A stretch of 54,661 nt of DNA from Streptomyces triticirhizae. Its GTDB lineage: Bacteria; Actinomycetota; Actinomycetes; Streptomycetales; Streptomycetaceae. Position 1 is the first letter of the stretch. Each line of letters opens with the position of its first letter. Below, piece after piece: positions 7,656 to 16,038 of this stretch. The translations under genes and the position numbers were made by a program. The stretch spans positions 1-54,661 of the forward strand of contig NZ_RFFJ01000013.1 of NCBI RefSeq assembly GCF_003696235.1. The letters are read 5' to 3'. The notes under the pieces were generated by a model, which saw only the letters and a list, made by a program, of their open reading frames with translations, ran no database searches and was not told the origin of the DNA.

Positions 7656-8818
7656 CGTTCGTCTCCCTCGTTCCCCTGCGGGCCGCCAGGGCCCTCCGGG
7701 CCCTCGAGACCCTCAACATGCGTGCGCGCGAAGCCGAGTCGTTCCATCACCGGCGCGTCGGAGAAGCGGAACAGGTCCAGGGGCGTGCCGCCCTCGGCGC
7801 CCACCCACCACGGCACCCAGGAGGGCACCACGAACAGGTCGCCCTTCTCGACGGTGTGTTCGACGCCGTCCAGCACGACCAGGCCGCGTCCATCGAAGAC
7901 CTGGAAGACGCTGGAGCCCACCTCCCTGCGGGTGGCGGTCCGCGCGCCGGGGCGCAGCCGGTGGAACTCGGCCCTGATGGTGGGCATCACGTCGCCGCCC
8001 GTGGTCGGGTTGACGTAGCGGACCGCCGCGTGCCCCTGTTCGACGGTCGCCGGCTGCCCCTCCTCCTCCAACAGCAGCTGCTCGGTCAGCGCCCGGTCGG
8101 TGTGCTCCCAGCGGTAGGCCGCGATGGGGGAGGAGACGGTGTCGGCGAGCCCGGTCAGCGGGCGCAGCCCCGGGTGGCACCAGAGGCGTTCGCCGCGCGA
8201 GTAGTTGGGCGTGGCGTAGTCGGTGACCCGGTCGGAGCCGAACTCGAAGAAGCCGACGTCGGTGTGGTGCGAGAACGGGATGTCCAACCCGTCGAGCCAG
8301 GCCATCGGCCGGTCGGTCTCGTTGTGGTGGCCGTGGAAGTGCCAGCCGGGGGTGAGCAGGAAGTCGCCCCGGCTCATCCGCACCGGGTCGCCGTTGACCA
8401 CCGTCCACACGCCCTCGCCCTCCACCACGAAGCGGAAGGCGTTCTGCGAATGCCGGTGCTCGGGGGCGGTCTCCCTCGGGCCCAGGTACTGGATCGCCGC
8501 CCAGAGCGTCGGGGTGGCGTAGGCGTGCCCGGCCAGCCCGGGGTTGGCCAGCGCGATGGCCCGCCGCTCCCCGCCCCGGCCCACCGGGACCAGCTCGCCG
8601 GCCCGGGCGGCCAGCGGGTGGAGCGTGGACCAGCGCCACACGTGGGGCCTGGCCCGGGGCGCCGGGCTCATCGGCATCAGGTCGCCGAGCTGGGTCCACA
8701 GCGGGATCAGGTGCTCGGCCTCGAAGTCCTCGTGGAGTCGCCGCAGTTCGGGCGAGTCCTCGCCGGTCATGGTGTTGGCGACCGAAGCGTGGTCGGTGGG
8801 TCGCTCCTCCACGGTCAT
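7652..8818 (-). CDS. gentisate 1,2-dioxygenase
   Basis: 388-residue bicupin dioxygenase that opens the gentisate ring to maleylpyruvate with Fe(II). The N-terminal cupin has the metal-binding set EHRHSQNAFRFVVEG and GDFLLTPGWHFHGHHNE, and the C-terminal cupin FQVFDGRGLVVLDGVEHTVE and GDLFVVPSWVPWWVGAE, where the second site has lost its histidines as in the known family. The last ~18 residues are Gly/Pro/Glu-rich and variable. It heads the catabolic operon on the minus strand; a 382-bp divergent region with paired motifs separates it from the FAD monooxygenase that would supply gentisate. Confidence 0.92.
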   Translation of the reverse strand: MTVEERPTDHASVANTMTGEDSPELRRLHEDFEAEHLIPLWTQLGDLMPMSPAPRARPHVWRWSTLHPLAARAGELVPVGRGGERRAIALANPGLAGHAYATPTLWAAIQYLGPRETAPEHRHSQNAFRFVVEGEGVWTVVNGDPVRMSRGDFLLTPGWHFHGHHNETDRPMAWLDGLDIPFSHHTDVGFFEFGSDRVTDYATPNYSRGERLWCHPGLRPLTGLADTVSSPIAAYRWEHTDRALTEQLLLEEEGQPATVEQGHAAVRYVNPTTGGDVMPTIRAEFHRLRPGARTATRREVGSSVFQVFDGRGLVVLDGVEHTVEKGDLFVVPSWVPWWVGAEGGTPLDLFRFSDAPVMERLGFARTHVEGLEGPEGPGGPQGNEGDER

Positions 8819-9200
8819 GAGCCGCTCCTTGTCTGCGCGCGCGTCTCGCGTCTCGCGCCTTCGGCGTCGCGACGCCGCCGCCCCGTGGCGTCGGCGCCCT
8901 GCGGGCCGCCCGCCGGTCGGCCCGTTCCGCCCGCCACGCTAGGAGCGGCACCGGCGCGGCCGAGGCGGAGCCGTCCCGGATTCTGTTATGGCGAACCGTG
9001 GAGGGCCACGGGCGCGCAGGGAGGGTTCAACGAGGTCGTGATCAGGTCGTCTCTTGTCGGGACGCGTCCCGTATAGCAGAATCGCCGAACGGAAGCCGCC
9101 CACCCCGCCGGGCGGAGTTCCTAGGGTGCGAGGCCGTAGGCAGGCCCGTCAGCGGCCGAGGAGACGGCCGTCGGGGCGGCCGGAAGGAAGGGCACGGCAC
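8819..9200. promoter_or_regulatory. divergent promoter region of the gentisate locus with a paired motif
   Basis: This 382-bp gap separates gentisate dioxygenase (minus) from the FAD monooxygenase (plus). The motif GATTCTGYTAT occurs twice in opposite orientation: GATTCTGTTAT at 8979-8989 on the plus strand and GATTCTGCTAT on the minus strand at 9083-9073. Each contains TGnTAT, so each could be an extended -10 element; equally the pair could be binding sites of the IclR protein encoded downstream. A good ribosome binding site (GGAAGGAAGGG) precedes the monooxygenase ATG at 9201. Confidence 0.5.
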
Positions 9201-10439
9201 ATGAACGTTCTCGTCGTCGGCGCGGGGATCGGCGGGCTCACCCTCGCCCTGGAGCTGCACCAGGCCGGAATCCCCTGCCGGGTGCTGGAGGCCGTGCCCC
9301 GGCTCGCGCCCATCGGCGCCGGGGTGAACCTGCTGCCGCACGCCGTCCGGGTGCTGGACCGCCTCGGGGTGGCCGACCGGCTCGCCGCCGTCGGCGTGGA
9401 GACCGCCGAGTCCGTGTTCTTCAACCGCTTCGGCCAGCTCTGCTACCGCGAGCCGCTGGGCCGCCGCGCCGGCTACGACCACCCGCAGCTGTCCCTGCAC
9501 CGGGGCGACGTCCAACGCGGCCTGCTCGCCGCCGTCCAGGAGCGGCTCGGCCCCGACGCGGTCCAACTCGGCCGCCGCGTCGTCTCGTTCGCCGACGACG
9601 GCGAACGGGTCACCGTCACCGTCGAGGACGCCGCGACGGGCGCGCGCGGCACCGATTCCGCCACCGTGGTCATCGCCTGCGACGGCATCCACTCAGCCGT
9701 CCGCGCCCAGCTCTACCCCGAGGAGGGCGAGCCCAGGTACTCCGGGGTCACCATGTGGCGCGGCGTGACGCCCTGGCGCCCGTTCCTCAGCGGCGCCAGC
9801 ATGGTCCGCGCCGGCTGGCTCGCCTCCGGGAAGATGGTGATCTACCCGGTGCGCAACGACGTCAACGAGGCCGGCGAGCAGCTCGTCAACTGGGTCGCCG
9901 AGGTGGAACGTCCCCGCGACACCACCCGGGACTGGACCCGCGCCGGCCGGTTGGACGACTTTCTGGACGTCTTCGCCGACTGGCACTTCGACTGGCTGGA
10001 CGTTCCGGCGCTGATCCGGGGCGCCGAGTCCGTGCTGGAGTACCCCATGGTCGACCAGGACCCGCTGCCCCGCTGGACCTTCGGCGGGGTCACCCTGCTC
10101 GGCGACGCCGCGCACCCCATGGTGCCGCGCGGCTCCAACGGCGCCGGGCAGGCCATCCTCGACGCCCACGCGCTGCGCGCCGCCCTGGCCGGAACGCCGG
10201 GCGACCCGCGCCGGGCGCTGCTCGCCTACGAGGCCGAACGCCTCCCGGCCACCACCCGGGTCGTGATGACCAACCGCGTCCAACCGCCGGACACCATCCT
10301 CAAGGAGGTCCACGACCGCACCGGGGACCGCCCCTTCGAGCGGATCGAGGACGTCATCAGCCGGGAGGAGATGGCCGCGATCTCCGACCACTACAAGAGA
10401 GTCGCCGCATATGACAAGGATCTCGTCAACCGCCAGTGA
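9201..10439 (+). CDS. FAD-dependent aromatic monooxygenase, possibly 3-hydroxybenzoate 6-hydroxylase
   Basis: 412-residue group A flavoprotein hydroxylase. FAD binding is shown by MNVLVVGAGIGGLTLALEL at the N terminus, the DG motif VIACDGIHSAVRAQL in the middle and the GD motif VTLLGDAAHPMVPRGSNGAG towards the C terminus. It uses NAD(P)H and O2 to hydroxylate an aromatic ring. Placed divergently from the gentisate ring-cleavage operon and translationally coupled to an IclR regulator, it most simply makes gentisate from 3-hydroxybenzoate or a related acid. The sequence also resembles PhzS-type flavoenzymes, so the substrate is an inference from context. Start chosen for the strong Shine-Dalgarno 10 bases upstream and the immediate dinucleotide fold. 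Confidence 0.85.
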   Translation: MNVLVVGAGIGGLTLALELHQAGIPCRVLEAVPRLAPIGAGVNLLPHAVRVLDRLGVADRLAAVGVETAESVFFNRFGQLCYREPLGRRAGYDHPQLSLHRGDVQRGLLAAVQERLGPDAVQLGRRVVSFADDGERVTVTVEDAATGARGTDSATVVIACDGIHSAVRAQLYPEEGEPRYSGVTMWRGVTPWRPFLSGASMVRAGWLASGKMVIYPVRNDVNEAGEQLVNWVAEVERPRDTTRDWTRAGRLDDFLDVFADWHFDWLDVPALIRGAESVLEYPMVDQDPLPRWTFGGVTLLGDAAHPMVPRGSNGAGQAILDAHALRAALAGTPGDPRRALLAYEAERLPATTRVVMTNRVQPPDTILKEVHDRTGDRPFERIEDVISREEMAAISDHYKRVAAYDKDLVNRQ

Positions 10440-11313
10440 CGCCGCCCCCGCCGCCCCCGCCGGCTCCGTCACGTCCGCGGGCCGCCCGTCCGTCAGGGAG
10501 CGGGAGACCGCGACCCGGGGCGCGGCGGCCGGCTGGTCCGCCACGCCCCCGCCCTACAGCCTCGCCTCGGTTGACAACGCGCTGCGGCTGATCCACGCGC
10601 TGGACGAGCGCGGCGAGCTACGGGTCTGTGAGGCGGCCGAACTACTCGGCGTGGCCCGTTCCACCGCGCACCGCCTGCTGTCGACGCTCTGCTTCCGGGG
10701 CTTCGCGACCCAGCGCGGCGACAGCCCCGTCTACCGTCCGGGCCCCGCCCTGGTGGACGCCGGGCTGCGCGCCCTGTCCCGCCTCGACCTGCGGCAGATC
10801 GCGCGGCCCCAACTCCGCGCGCTGGCCGACGAGACCGGGGAGACCGTGCACCTGGTGGTGCTGGAGGGCAACGGCGCGCGCTTCGTGGACGGCGTCGAGT
10901 CCACCCAGCCGCTGCGCGTCGGGCTGCGGGTCGGCATGGTGCTGCCGGCGCACGCCACCGCCGCCGGCAAGGCGATCCTCGCGGCGCTGCCGCCGGAGCG
11001 GGTCACCGACCTCTACCCGCGCGGCGTGCAGACCCTCACCGACCGCACCCTGGCCAGCCTCGCGGAGATCCAACGCCACCTGGCGACCGTGGCCCAGGCC
11101 GGGCACGCCACCAACCACGGCGAGAGCGCCGACGACGTGGCGGCCGTGGGCGTGGTCATCCGCGACCAGGCGCGCCACCCGGTGGGCGCTGTCGCGCTGG
11201 CGGCGCCGGCGGAACGGCTGCTGCCGCCCCGGATTCCGCTGATCGCGCAGCGGATGCACCGCGCGGCCGGCATCATCAGCGGGCACCTCCTGCCGGGGGC
11301 CACGGCCGGCTGA
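10411..11313 (+). CDS. IclR family transcriptional regulator
   Basis: 300-residue IclR regulator. About 45 low-complexity Ala/Pro/Thr residues precede the winged helix (SLASVDNALRLIHALDE, then LGVARSTAHRLLSTLCFRG). The C-terminal effector domain has TGETVHLVVLEGNGARFVDG, LPAHATAAGKAILAALP and HATNHGESADDVAAVGVVI, the standard IclR signature. Its ATG at 10411 lies inside the end of the monooxygenase gene (29-base overlap), so both are one transcript. It probably controls the gentisate locus in response to the aromatic substrate or a pathway intermediate; activation or repression cannot be told from sequence. Confidence 0.9.
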   Translation: MTRISSTASDAAPAAPAGSVTSAGRPSVRERETATRGAAAGWSATPPPYSLASVDNALRLIHALDERGELRVCEAAELLGVARSTAHRLLSTLCFRGFATQRGDSPVYRPGPALVDAGLRALSRLDLRQIARPQLRALADETGETVHLVVLEGNGARFVDGVESTQPLRVGLRVGMVLPAHATAAGKAILAALPPERVTDLYPRGVQTLTDRTLASLAEIQRHLATVAQAGHATNHGESADDVAAVGVVIRDQARHPVGAVALAAPAERLLPPRIPLIAQRMHRAAGIISGHLLPGATAG

Positions 11314-11369
11314 GCGCGGGCGGCCGAGCCTGGCCGGCCGAGCGTGGGCCCGCGCGGGCGCCCGCGCTC
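11312..11369 (+). terminator. hairpin after the IclR gene
   Basis: GAGCGCGGGCG and CGCCCGCGCTC pair perfectly over 11 bp, starting on the IclR stop codon, with a 36-base GC-rich loop that can fold further. It is a plausible terminator for the monooxygenase-IclR unit, but the long loop makes it weaker evidence than the other hairpins in the window. Confidence 0.4.
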
Positions 11370-11475
11370 CGCGTTCCGCACGCCCCGGGCTCGGCTTGAC
11401 CTGAAGCGGACTTGAGGTTGTCTGCTGGGGCGCGACGGGAACGACCCGCCACCGCCACGCCCGAGGAGCACCGCC

Positions 11476-11928
11476 ATGAACGCCACGCCCGCCGCCGTCC
11501 CCACGCCCGAGGACGAGGCCGCCATCCGGCAGCTGGTCGCCGACGCCTCCGCCCACCAGAGCGATGTCGAGCGCTTCCTCGCGCTGCACACGGCCGACGC
11601 GACCGTGGTCAACTTCGGCGGCCGCCGGGTCGCCGGCCGGGACGCGCTGGAGGCGGCGATGCGCGCGGCGTTGGCCTCGCCGCTCGCCGACGTGACCACC
11701 ACGGTGGAGATCGAGGCGGTCCGGCTGATCCGGCCCGATGTGGCGATCGTCGCCTCGATCAAGAACGTCTACGACGGGCGCGGCCCCGGCGCGGAGGGCG
11801 AGGAGGCCGCCCCCCTGCCGGCCAGCTCAGGCCGGCTGACCTATGTGCTGGTCAGGGAGGACAACGGGGGCCGGGCCGGCGGCGGTTGGCGGATCACCTC
11901 GGCCCAGACCACGCCCATCCCGAGCTGA
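11476..11928 (+). CDS. SgcJ/EcaC-like NTF2-fold (SnoaL-type) protein
   Basis: 150-residue single-domain protein of the NTF2-like cone fold. The pattern EDEAAIRQLVADASAHQSDVERFLALHTADATVVNFGGRRVAGRDAL, with the later DVAIVASIKNVYDG and C-terminal GGWRITSAQTTPI, matches the SgcJ/EcaC group, small proteins found near enediyne and other clusters as well as in ordinary loci. No catalytic residues can be assigned, so the role is unknown. A GAGGAG ribosome binding site precedes the ATG by eight bases. It stands alone between the IclR unit and a GNAT gene in the same orientation. Confidence 0.75.
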   Translation: MNATPAAVPTPEDEAAIRQLVADASAHQSDVERFLALHTADATVVNFGGRRVAGRDALEAAMRAALASPLADVTTTVEIEAVRLIRPDVAIVASIKNVYDGRGPGAEGEEAAPLPASSGRLTYVLVREDNGGRAGGGWRITSAQTTPIPS

Positions 11929-12020
11929 CCCCGGCGCCCCCCGACGGGAGCCCGAAGCCTGGTCCCGCCCGCCGAAAACCGTTGGGCGGCGCGGGGCCCG
12001 GCGCCGTATCGTTCCCGCCC

Positions 12021-12812
12021 ATGATCTCGACCGCCGACCCCGCCGCCCAACTCCCCGCGCTGCGCGCCTTCCTGGCCGCCTTCGCCCGCCGCCAGGCGCC
12101 CCGCGTGGACGAACTGCCCTGCGGCTTCGCGGTGGTGAACGAGGAGCTGCCGCACTCCCGCGCCGACAACCAGCTCTTCGTGGACCGCGCGGTCGTCGAC
12201 CCCACGGCCCTGCCCGCGCTCGTCGACCGGGCCCTGGCCGGTCTCGCGCACCGGCTGGTCACCGTGCTGGACGACGAGACCGGCCAGGCCCTGGCCGCGC
12301 CCCTGACCGAGGCCGGCTACGACCACACCGTCCAACTGCTGATGGTCCATCAGGGACCGGTTCCGCAGGCCGAGTCGGGGCGGCCGCGCGCCGAGGTGGT
12401 CGATCTGGACGCGCTGCGCGCGCCCCTGACCCGCCGCTGGCGCGGCTTCCTGCCGGGCGCGGACGAGGAGACGCTCCGGCAGCTGGTCGAACGCCGCGCG
12501 GTCCGCCATCGGGGCGCCCCCGTCGTGCGGTTCGTCGGCTCCCGCGCCTCCGGCGGCGAGGTCGCCTCGTGGGCCGACCTCTATCTCGACCCGGCCGCCG
12601 GGCTCGCCCAGATCGAGGACGTGCTCACCGCCGAGGAACACCTGCGCGGGGGCCACGGCAACGCCGTGCTGGGCGAGGCGCTGCGCCTGGCCGACGCCGA
12701 AGGCTGCGCCACCCGGTTCCTGATCGCGGAGGCCGACGACTGGCCGCGCCACTGGTACCGCAGGCTGGGCTTCGTCCCCGTCGGCCGCGTCCACTGCTTC
12801 GAACGCGGCTGA
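12021..12812 (+). CDS. GNAT family N-acetyltransferase
   Basis: 263-residue protein with a C-terminal acetyl-CoA-binding GNAT core: DLYLDPAAGLAQIEDVLTAE, then EEHLRGGHGNAVLGEALRLA in the position of the Q/RxxGxG/A loop, and ending in HWYRRLGFVPVGRVHCFER, a standard GNAT finish. The N-terminal ~130 residues form a second, divergent half. The acceptor substrate is unknown. The leader just before the ATG contains GAAAACC and TCGTTCCCGCC, a combination also seen before the GNAT gene at 16039. Convergent with the drug exporter that follows. Confidence 0.8.
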   Translation: MISTADPAAQLPALRAFLAAFARRQAPRVDELPCGFAVVNEELPHSRADNQLFVDRAVVDPTALPALVDRALAGLAHRLVTVLDDETGQALAAPLTEAGYDHTVQLLMVHQGPVPQAESGRPRAEVVDLDALRAPLTRRWRGFLPGADEETLRQLVERRAVRHRGAPVVRFVGSRASGGEVASWADLYLDPAAGLAQIEDVLTAEEHLRGGHGNAVLGEALRLADAEGCATRFLIAEADDWPRHWYRRLGFVPVGRVHCFERG

Positions 12813-12846
12813 CGGGGACCCGCTGGCCCAAGCGCGGCCCGCCGGC

Positions 12847-14472
12847 TCAGGCCGAGCCGCTCAACGCGCCCTCGCCGGCGCGGCGTTCGCCCCGTTCCTC
12901 CGGCTCGGCGTGTTCGCCGTCCGCGCCGCCCCCGGCGGCCTCCGGCCGCTCGGCCCCGATCGGCCGGAGCCCGCGCAGTCCACGCAGCGCCAGCCAGGCG
13001 ACGGCCAGCATCAGCCCGGAGCTGAGCAGCGTGGTCAGCCCGGCACCCGAACTGAACGCGTCCCGAGCCGAGTTGAGCAGCGTCTCGCCGGCCGCCCCGG
13101 GCATCTCCTCGACGACGGCCACCGCGCCCGGCAGGCTGTCCTCGGCGAACTCGGCCGCCTCCGCCGGCAGTCGCTCCGGGCTCTCGCCGTCCATCCGGTT
13201 CCGGTAGACCGCCGCGCCGACGCTCCCCAGCACCGCGATGCCCAGCGCCATGCCCAACTCGGTGGCCGTCTCGGAGAGCGAGGACGCGGCCCCCGCCTTC
13301 TCCGGCGGCGCCGTGCCCAGCACCAGGTCCGTGCCCAACACCATCGCTGGCGACAGTCCGACCGAGCCGACCAGCAGCCCGGTCACCGTCCACGCCAGCG
13401 AGCCGGGGTCCACCGACATCAGCGCATAGCCCACCGCCGCCAGCACGAACCCGGCCGCGACCACCCGCCCGGGCGGAACGCGGCGGGCCAGGGCGGGCGC
13501 CAGGACGGAGCCCACGATCATGCCCGCCGTCATCGGCAGCATCCACAGCCCGGCCCGCAGCGTCGACATGCCCTGCACCATCTGGAGGCCCTGGACGAAG
13601 AAGAGCAACACCCCGCCCGAGGTGAAGGTGGCGAGCAGCAGCAGCGTCAGCGCGCTCGTGAACGCACCGTTCCGGAAGAGCCTGATATCCATGAGCGGCG
13701 CCGGCAACGTCCGCTGCCGCCGCACGAACAGCAGTCCCATCAGCGCGCCGAAGACCAGCGAGGCCAGCGGCAGCGTCGCCAGGCCGTCCTTCGCCAGCTC
13801 CTTGATCCCGTAGATCAGCGGGATCATGGTGGCCAACGACTGACCGACGCTGATCGGGTCGAGCCGCCCCGGCTTGTCGTCCCGGTACTCCGGCAGCAGC
13901 AGCGGCCCGGACACCAGCAGCACCGCCATCACCGGCACGCCCAGCAGAAAAACCGAGCCCCACCAGTAGCGTTCCAGCATCACCCCGCCCAGCACCGGGC
14001 CCACGGCCGCGCCGGCGGAGAAGCAGACAATCCACACGCCGACCGCCATCGATCGTTGCCGGACGTCCTTGAACATGTTGCTGATCAGAGCCAGCGTGCT
14101 GGGCATCAACGTCGCTCCCGCGACGCCCAACAGCGCTCGCGACACGATCAACATCAGCGGCGAGGTGGCGTAGGCCGCCGCCACCGAGGCCGCGCCGAAC
14201 GCCGTCGCGCCCAGCAACAGCAGCTTCCGTCGCCCGATCCGGTCACCGAGCGTGCCCATCGTCACCAGGAAGCCCGCGATCATGAAGCCGTACACATCGA
14301 GAATCCACAGCAGCTCGCTGCTGCTGGCCCCGAGATCAGCGCTCAGCTGCGGCGCGGCCAGGTGCAGCACGCTGATGTCCAACGCCAGCAGCAGCGTGGG
14401 CAGCGCCAGCACGCCCAGCCCGACCCACTCACGCGCCCCGGCTCTCTCGGTGGCCTCGTCGACCGTCATCAC
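12847..14472 (-). CDS. MFS multidrug exporter, DHA2 (14-TMS) family
   Basis: 541-residue major facilitator protein of the SmvA/QacA/LfrA type, exporting lipophilic cations or antibiotics by proton antiport. About 14 hydrophobic segments are visible, the first being VGLGVLALPTLLLALDISVL with the membrane-embedded Asp of the DHA2 family; motif A is GDRIGRRKLLLLG in the loop after segment 2 and the antiporter motif C region is SAGAAVGPVLGG. The final ~45 residues are a charged Gly/Glu/Arg-rich cytoplasmic tail. No dedicated regulator is adjacent. It is 11 kb from the PTM cluster, so a role in exporting that product is possible but not supported by position. Confidence 0.92.
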   Translation of the reverse strand: MMTVDEATERAGAREWVGLGVLALPTLLLALDISVLHLAAPQLSADLGASSSELLWILDVYGFMIAGFLVTMGTLGDRIGRRKLLLLGATAFGAASVAAAYATSPLMLIVSRALLGVAGATLMPSTLALISNMFKDVRQRSMAVGVWIVCFSAGAAVGPVLGGVMLERYWWGSVFLLGVPVMAVLLVSGPLLLPEYRDDKPGRLDPISVGQSLATMIPLIYGIKELAKDGLATLPLASLVFGALMGLLFVRRQRTLPAPLMDIRLFRNGAFTSALTLLLLATFTSGGVLLFFVQGLQMVQGMSTLRAGLWMLPMTAGMIVGSVLAPALARRVPPGRVVAAGFVLAAVGYALMSVDPGSLAWTVTGLLVGSVGLSPAMVLGTDLVLGTAPPEKAGAASSLSETATELGMALGIAVLGSVGAAVYRNRMDGESPERLPAEAAEFAEDSLPGAVAVVEEMPGAAGETLLNSARDAFSSGAGLTTLLSSGLMLAVAWLALRGLRGLRPIGAERPEAAGGGADGEHAEPEERGERRAGEGALSGSA

Positions 14473-14605
14473 ACGGCCCTCCCCTCACATCGTTCTCACC
14501 CTCTCAGGCGCGAGACGCGACCTCGCGACCGGCAGATCCGGTCTAGCGGCGGCCGGCGGCGGGCCCGGCCGGCGCGTTCCGGGCCCGGCGGGAGACGAGG
14601 CGGAA

Positions 14606-14646
14606 CCGGCCGCTCCGCGCCGTCGCACCGTGCGGGGAGCGGCCGG
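14606..14646 (-). terminator. hairpin terminator after the GH43 gene
   Basis: CCGGCCGCTCC and GGAGCGGCCGG form an 11-bp perfect stem with a 19-base loop, 26 bp beyond the stop of the minus-strand glycoside hydrolase gene. Position and strength fit its terminator. Confidence 0.6.
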
Positions 14647-14671
14647 CCCGGGGATGGGCGCGGACCCGGGG

Positions 14672-15760
14672 CTACTCGCCCGCCGGCCCGGGGAGTTCGA
14701 CGCCCTCGGCGACGGGGGTGCCGAGGTTCGGCGTGCCGTCCGCGTTCCAGCGCACCGGCTGGGCGCGGCTGGTGCGGGTGCCGCTACAGCCGTCGGACGG
14801 CGAGGAGTTGGCGTGGTAGACGATCCAGGTCTCACTGCCGTCCGGCGAGGTGAAGAACCCGTTGTGTCCCGGGCCGTAGACGCCGGCGGCGTCGTCACGC
14901 TGGAGGATCGGCTCGGGGTGCTTGACCCAGCCAGCCGGGTCCATCGGGTCGCCGACCAGCTCCAACATGCCCAGCTTGTAGTCCGGGGTGTCGCAGTGCG
15001 AGGCCGAGTAGACCAGGAACGTCCGCCCGTCGTGGCGCAGGATCACCGGGCCCTCGTTGACGCTGCCGCCCTGCTGCTCCCACGCGTGGGTCGGCGTGGA
15101 GATCCGCACCCCGGGCGCCGCCGGGGTCCAGGGGTTGGTCAGCGGGGCGACATAGAGGTTCTGCGTGCCGCCCTCCCAGAACGAGTACAGGAGGTAGAGC
15201 CGGCCGTCGGGCATCGTGAGATAACTGCTGTCGATCATCCAGCGGTTGTCGCCATGGGGGTCGATCTGGCCCCGGTGGGTGTACGGGCCCAGCGGGTCGT
15301 CGCCGGCGCTCTCCAGCACGTGGACGTGCTGGTGGTCGATGTTCTCGGCGACGCCGGCCGAGTACGTCAGATACCAGCGCGGCCCGTCGGGGCCCTGGAG
15401 GCGGTGCAGCTCGGGCGCCCAGAAGTTGCAGCAGCGGCTGGGGTCGTTCTCGGTGTAGACGGTCACCGGCTCGGCGTTCCCCAGCCCGCCGAGGGTGTCG
15501 GCGACCCGCATCTCCCAGTGCGAGGCCCAGGTGGTACCCAGGTGGTAGTAGCGGCCCTCGTGTTGGACGATCCAGGGATCGGCGCCGTTCTCGGCGACGA
15601 TCGGGTTGCTGAACGCGGCGGTCGGCGCCGGGTCGTCCGGCGCCTCCTGCGACGCGCCGGCGGGGCCGCCGGCCTGGAAGACCAGCAGCAGGCAGCCGAG
15701 CAGGGCGGCGGTCAGAGCGCCCAGCCGCCGCTTGCGGCGGAGGGGGTGAGGGGATCTCAT
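14672..15760 (-). CDS. secreted glycoside hydrolase family 43 (arabinanase-like)
   Basis: 362-residue five-bladed beta-propeller hydrolase. The start at 15760 gives a Sec signal peptide (basic MRSPHPLRRKRRLG, hydrophobic LTAALLGCLLLVFQAG, cleavage near PAGAS-QE), so it acts outside the cell. GH43 catalytic positions are visible in order: ADPWI (general base Asp), MIDSSYL (pKa-modulating Asp) and NEGPVILR (general acid Glu). The family removes or cuts alpha-L-arabinofuranosyl or xylosyl units from plant polysaccharide; substrate and endo/exo mode cannot be told. The C terminus ends in ARPVRWNADGTPNLG-like family sequence. The longer frame to 15970 lacks a signal peptide and was rejected. It stands alone, without a transporter next to it. 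Confidence 0.88.
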   Translation of the reverse strand: MRSPHPLRRKRRLGALTAALLGCLLLVFQAGGPAGASQEAPDDPAPTAAFSNPIVAENGADPWIVQHEGRYYHLGTTWASHWEMRVADTLGGLGNAEPVTVYTENDPSRCCNFWAPELHRLQGPDGPRWYLTYSAGVAENIDHQHVHVLESAGDDPLGPYTHRGQIDPHGDNRWMIDSSYLTMPDGRLYLLYSFWEGGTQNLYVAPLTNPWTPAAPGVRISTPTHAWEQQGGSVNEGPVILRHDGRTFLVYSASHCDTPDYKLGMLELVGDPMDPAGWVKHPEPILQRDDAAGVYGPGHNGFFTSPDGSETWIVYHANSSPSDGCSGTRTSRAQPVRWNADGTPNLGTPVAEGVELPGPAGE

Positions 15761-16038
15761 CGCGGCTCCAGTGAGGGGACGTGTGTGGGGGCCATGCGGG
15801 CAACGGGCGCGGGAACGACCGGAGCGGTCGACCCGCCTGTTCGGCATATCGAACACATGCCGATATCCCGGAAACGCGAGGGTAGGGCGGAGCCGGGGCC
15901 CGGTCCAGGGACAAAACCGGCCCCATCCCCGGGGCAAACGTTCACCACGCGCGCGGCCGGCCGGCCCCAACTCCCGTGGCCGGCCCGCCGAACGAAAACC
16001 GGGTGTGGCGCGGTACGTTCCCGCCTACCCTCACGCGC

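Noticed and set aside
12847..14472. DHA2 exporter as the PTM exporter
   Set aside because: It is 11 kb from the cluster with unrelated operons and terminators between, so position gives no support.
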